Shown here one piece after another: positions 6,016 through 6,708 of a stretch of DNA of 6,708 nt. The stretch's first letter is position 1, and every line of letters starts with the position of its first letter. Under the pieces are notes generated by a model. It searched no databases and had not been told where the DNA came from. It was given only the letters and a program-made list of their open reading frames with translations. The stretch comes from JBGPIK01 sp041484845. GTDB taxonomy: Bacteria > Desulfobacterota > Binatia > UBA9968. The stretch spans positions 1 through 6,708 of the forward strand of contig JBGPIK010000378.1 in the NCBI GenBank assembly GCA_041484845.1. Reading direction: 5' to 3'. The position numbers were made by a program, and so were the translations under genes.

Positions 6016-6296
6016 CGCGCGTTATTCACGGTTAGAGGAAAAAACTAATGACACTGCGTCGGTCGAGAGGTGAGATCGGAGGAGCGAGGCACGGGAACGA
6101 ACCGTTTCAATGTCGTCTATGGTGCTCGGTTTGGCGCTCGCGTTTTTTCTCAGGTGTTCGCTCCAGAAACGCAGTTTGCAGGCGGCTCCAAGGCACCGAC
6201 CTATTGCCTCGATCTGGAGATCTCGTCTCTCGATCGATGCATGCGTGAATAATTCGAGCTAAGGGCAAGCAAAGAGTTACGAGGGAGAAACCGATA
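6016..6296. other. Gap with only weak short open frames
   Basis: 281 nt between the OCD-family stop and the second binding protein. An ATG at 6048 has a good AGAGGA 8 nt upstream and opens a 66-codon frame to 6248. The product is rich in Arg and Cys, matches no family I recognise, and overlaps a GTG-started frame (6070-6252) and a 50-codon frame (6110-6262) that begins with a short hydrophobic run. None is convincing. The area at 6200-6245 is dense in short palindromes (GAGATCTC, CGATCG, GCATGC). No terminator or clear promoter was found. Confidence 0.5.
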
Positions 6297-6708
6297 ATGC
6301 GATCAAGAACATTGGGCATGGTGCTGGTATTTTTCTCACTTTTGGCGGCGGCTGGGCCGGCGCCCGCGCAGCTCACGCCGATGAAGGTCGGTCACAACTC
6401 TTTCACTGATGAATCCGTGCTGTACCTGGGAAGAGATGCGGGGCTTTTCACCAAGCATGGCATTCATCTGGAACTGATCTTTATTCCCGGCGGCTCCTTG
6501 TCGATGCAAGCGCTGATCGGCAATAGCCTCGACCTGCTGCTTTCGGGCGGCACGCCCTTCGTCTATGCCCGGCTCAAAGGCGCCGATCTGAAAATCATCG
6601 CCGGCCTCGTCAATAAAATGCCTTACGCCTTTGTCGCGCGCGAAAACATAAACTCCGCGGAGCAGTTGAAGGGCAAGAGAATCGGCATCAGCCGTTTTGG
6701 CAGCAACA
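6297..6708 (+). CDS. Second NMT1/THI5-type solute-binding protein, N-terminal part
   Basis: Periplasmic receptor of a second ABC uptake system; 137 codons are present and the gene runs off the right edge. The signal peptide has R2 and R4, a hydrophobic core at about 6-19, and an APA-Q cleavage site at 24/25. The mature part shows family features: LYLGRDAGLFTKHGI (42-56), the GGSLSMQALIGNSLDLLLSGG region (65-85), GADLKIIAG (95-103) and QLKGKRIGISRFGSN (123-137). This last block is the usual start of the second NMT1 segment. A GGAG site at 6284-6287 lies 9 nt before the ATG. It is only distantly like the binding protein at 963-1967 (it lacks HAPWFVALEKG), so it probably takes a different solute. 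Permease and ATPase genes would be expected beyond the window. Confidence 0.9.
   Translation, partial: MRSRTLGMVLVFFSLLAAAGPAPAQLTPMKVGHNSFTDESVLYLGRDAGLFTKHGIHLELIFIPGGSLSMQALIGNSLDLLLSGGTPFVYARLKGADLKIIAGLVNKMPYAFVARENINSAEQLKGKRIGISRFGSN

Noticed and set aside
6107..6376. 89-codon minus-strand frame
   Set aside because: Antisense to the signal peptide of the second binding protein; no motif supports it.

Overview
The window looks like a piece of a bacterial chromosome of moderately high GC. It has densely packed metabolic and transport genes, SD-led starts, sigma70-like promoter hexamers and a dispersed palindromic repeat. NMT1/THI5-type solute-binding proteins, a DUF482 (FemAB-like/GNAT) gene, a DUF1178 gene and the repeat class together suggest a proteobacterium or a related uncultivated soil or groundwater lineage (Deltaproteobacteria-, Binatia- or Methylomirabilota-like). 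That placement is an inference from gene content, not a firm assignment. No tRNA, rRNA, CRISPR array, transposase or phage gene was seen.

Layout. (1) Positions 1-60, minus strand: the first 20 codons of purM (purine biosynthesis), cut by the window edge. (2) Positions 146-2768, minus strand: a three-gene ABC importer operon in the order permease, periplasmic binding protein, ATPase, with gaps of 24-25 nt, behind a TTGACA-N17-TAACGT promoter. It belongs to the nitrate/sulfonate/taurine/pyrimidine-precursor class; the substrate cannot be read from sequence. (3) Positions 2841-4001, minus strand: a DUF482 acyltransferase-fold protein. (4) Positions 4177-4620, plus strand: a DUF1178 protein with a probable zinc-binding N-terminus, divergent from the DUF482 gene. 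(5) Positions 4621-4932: a 312-bp gap holding a 90-bp double-hairpin palindromic repeat, whose right end may supply the -35 of a promoter with a perfect TATAAT. (6) Positions 4933-6015, plus strand: an ornithine cyclodeaminase/mu-crystallin family protein with Asn where true ornithine cyclodeaminases have the catalytic Asp. (7) Positions 6016-6296: a gap with no convincing gene. (8) From 6297 to the window end, plus strand: a second NMT1-type binding protein, truncated by the edge.

How they fit together: two NMT1-type uptake systems sit on opposite strands about 3.5 kb apart, and the OCD-family gene lies directly upstream of the second one. A link between that enzyme and the imported solute is plausible but rests on position only. 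Most of the window is ordinary. The points most worth checking are the OCD active-site substitution with its transporter linkage, and the repeat that may carry part of a promoter. I see no clear sign of a new multi-gene system.
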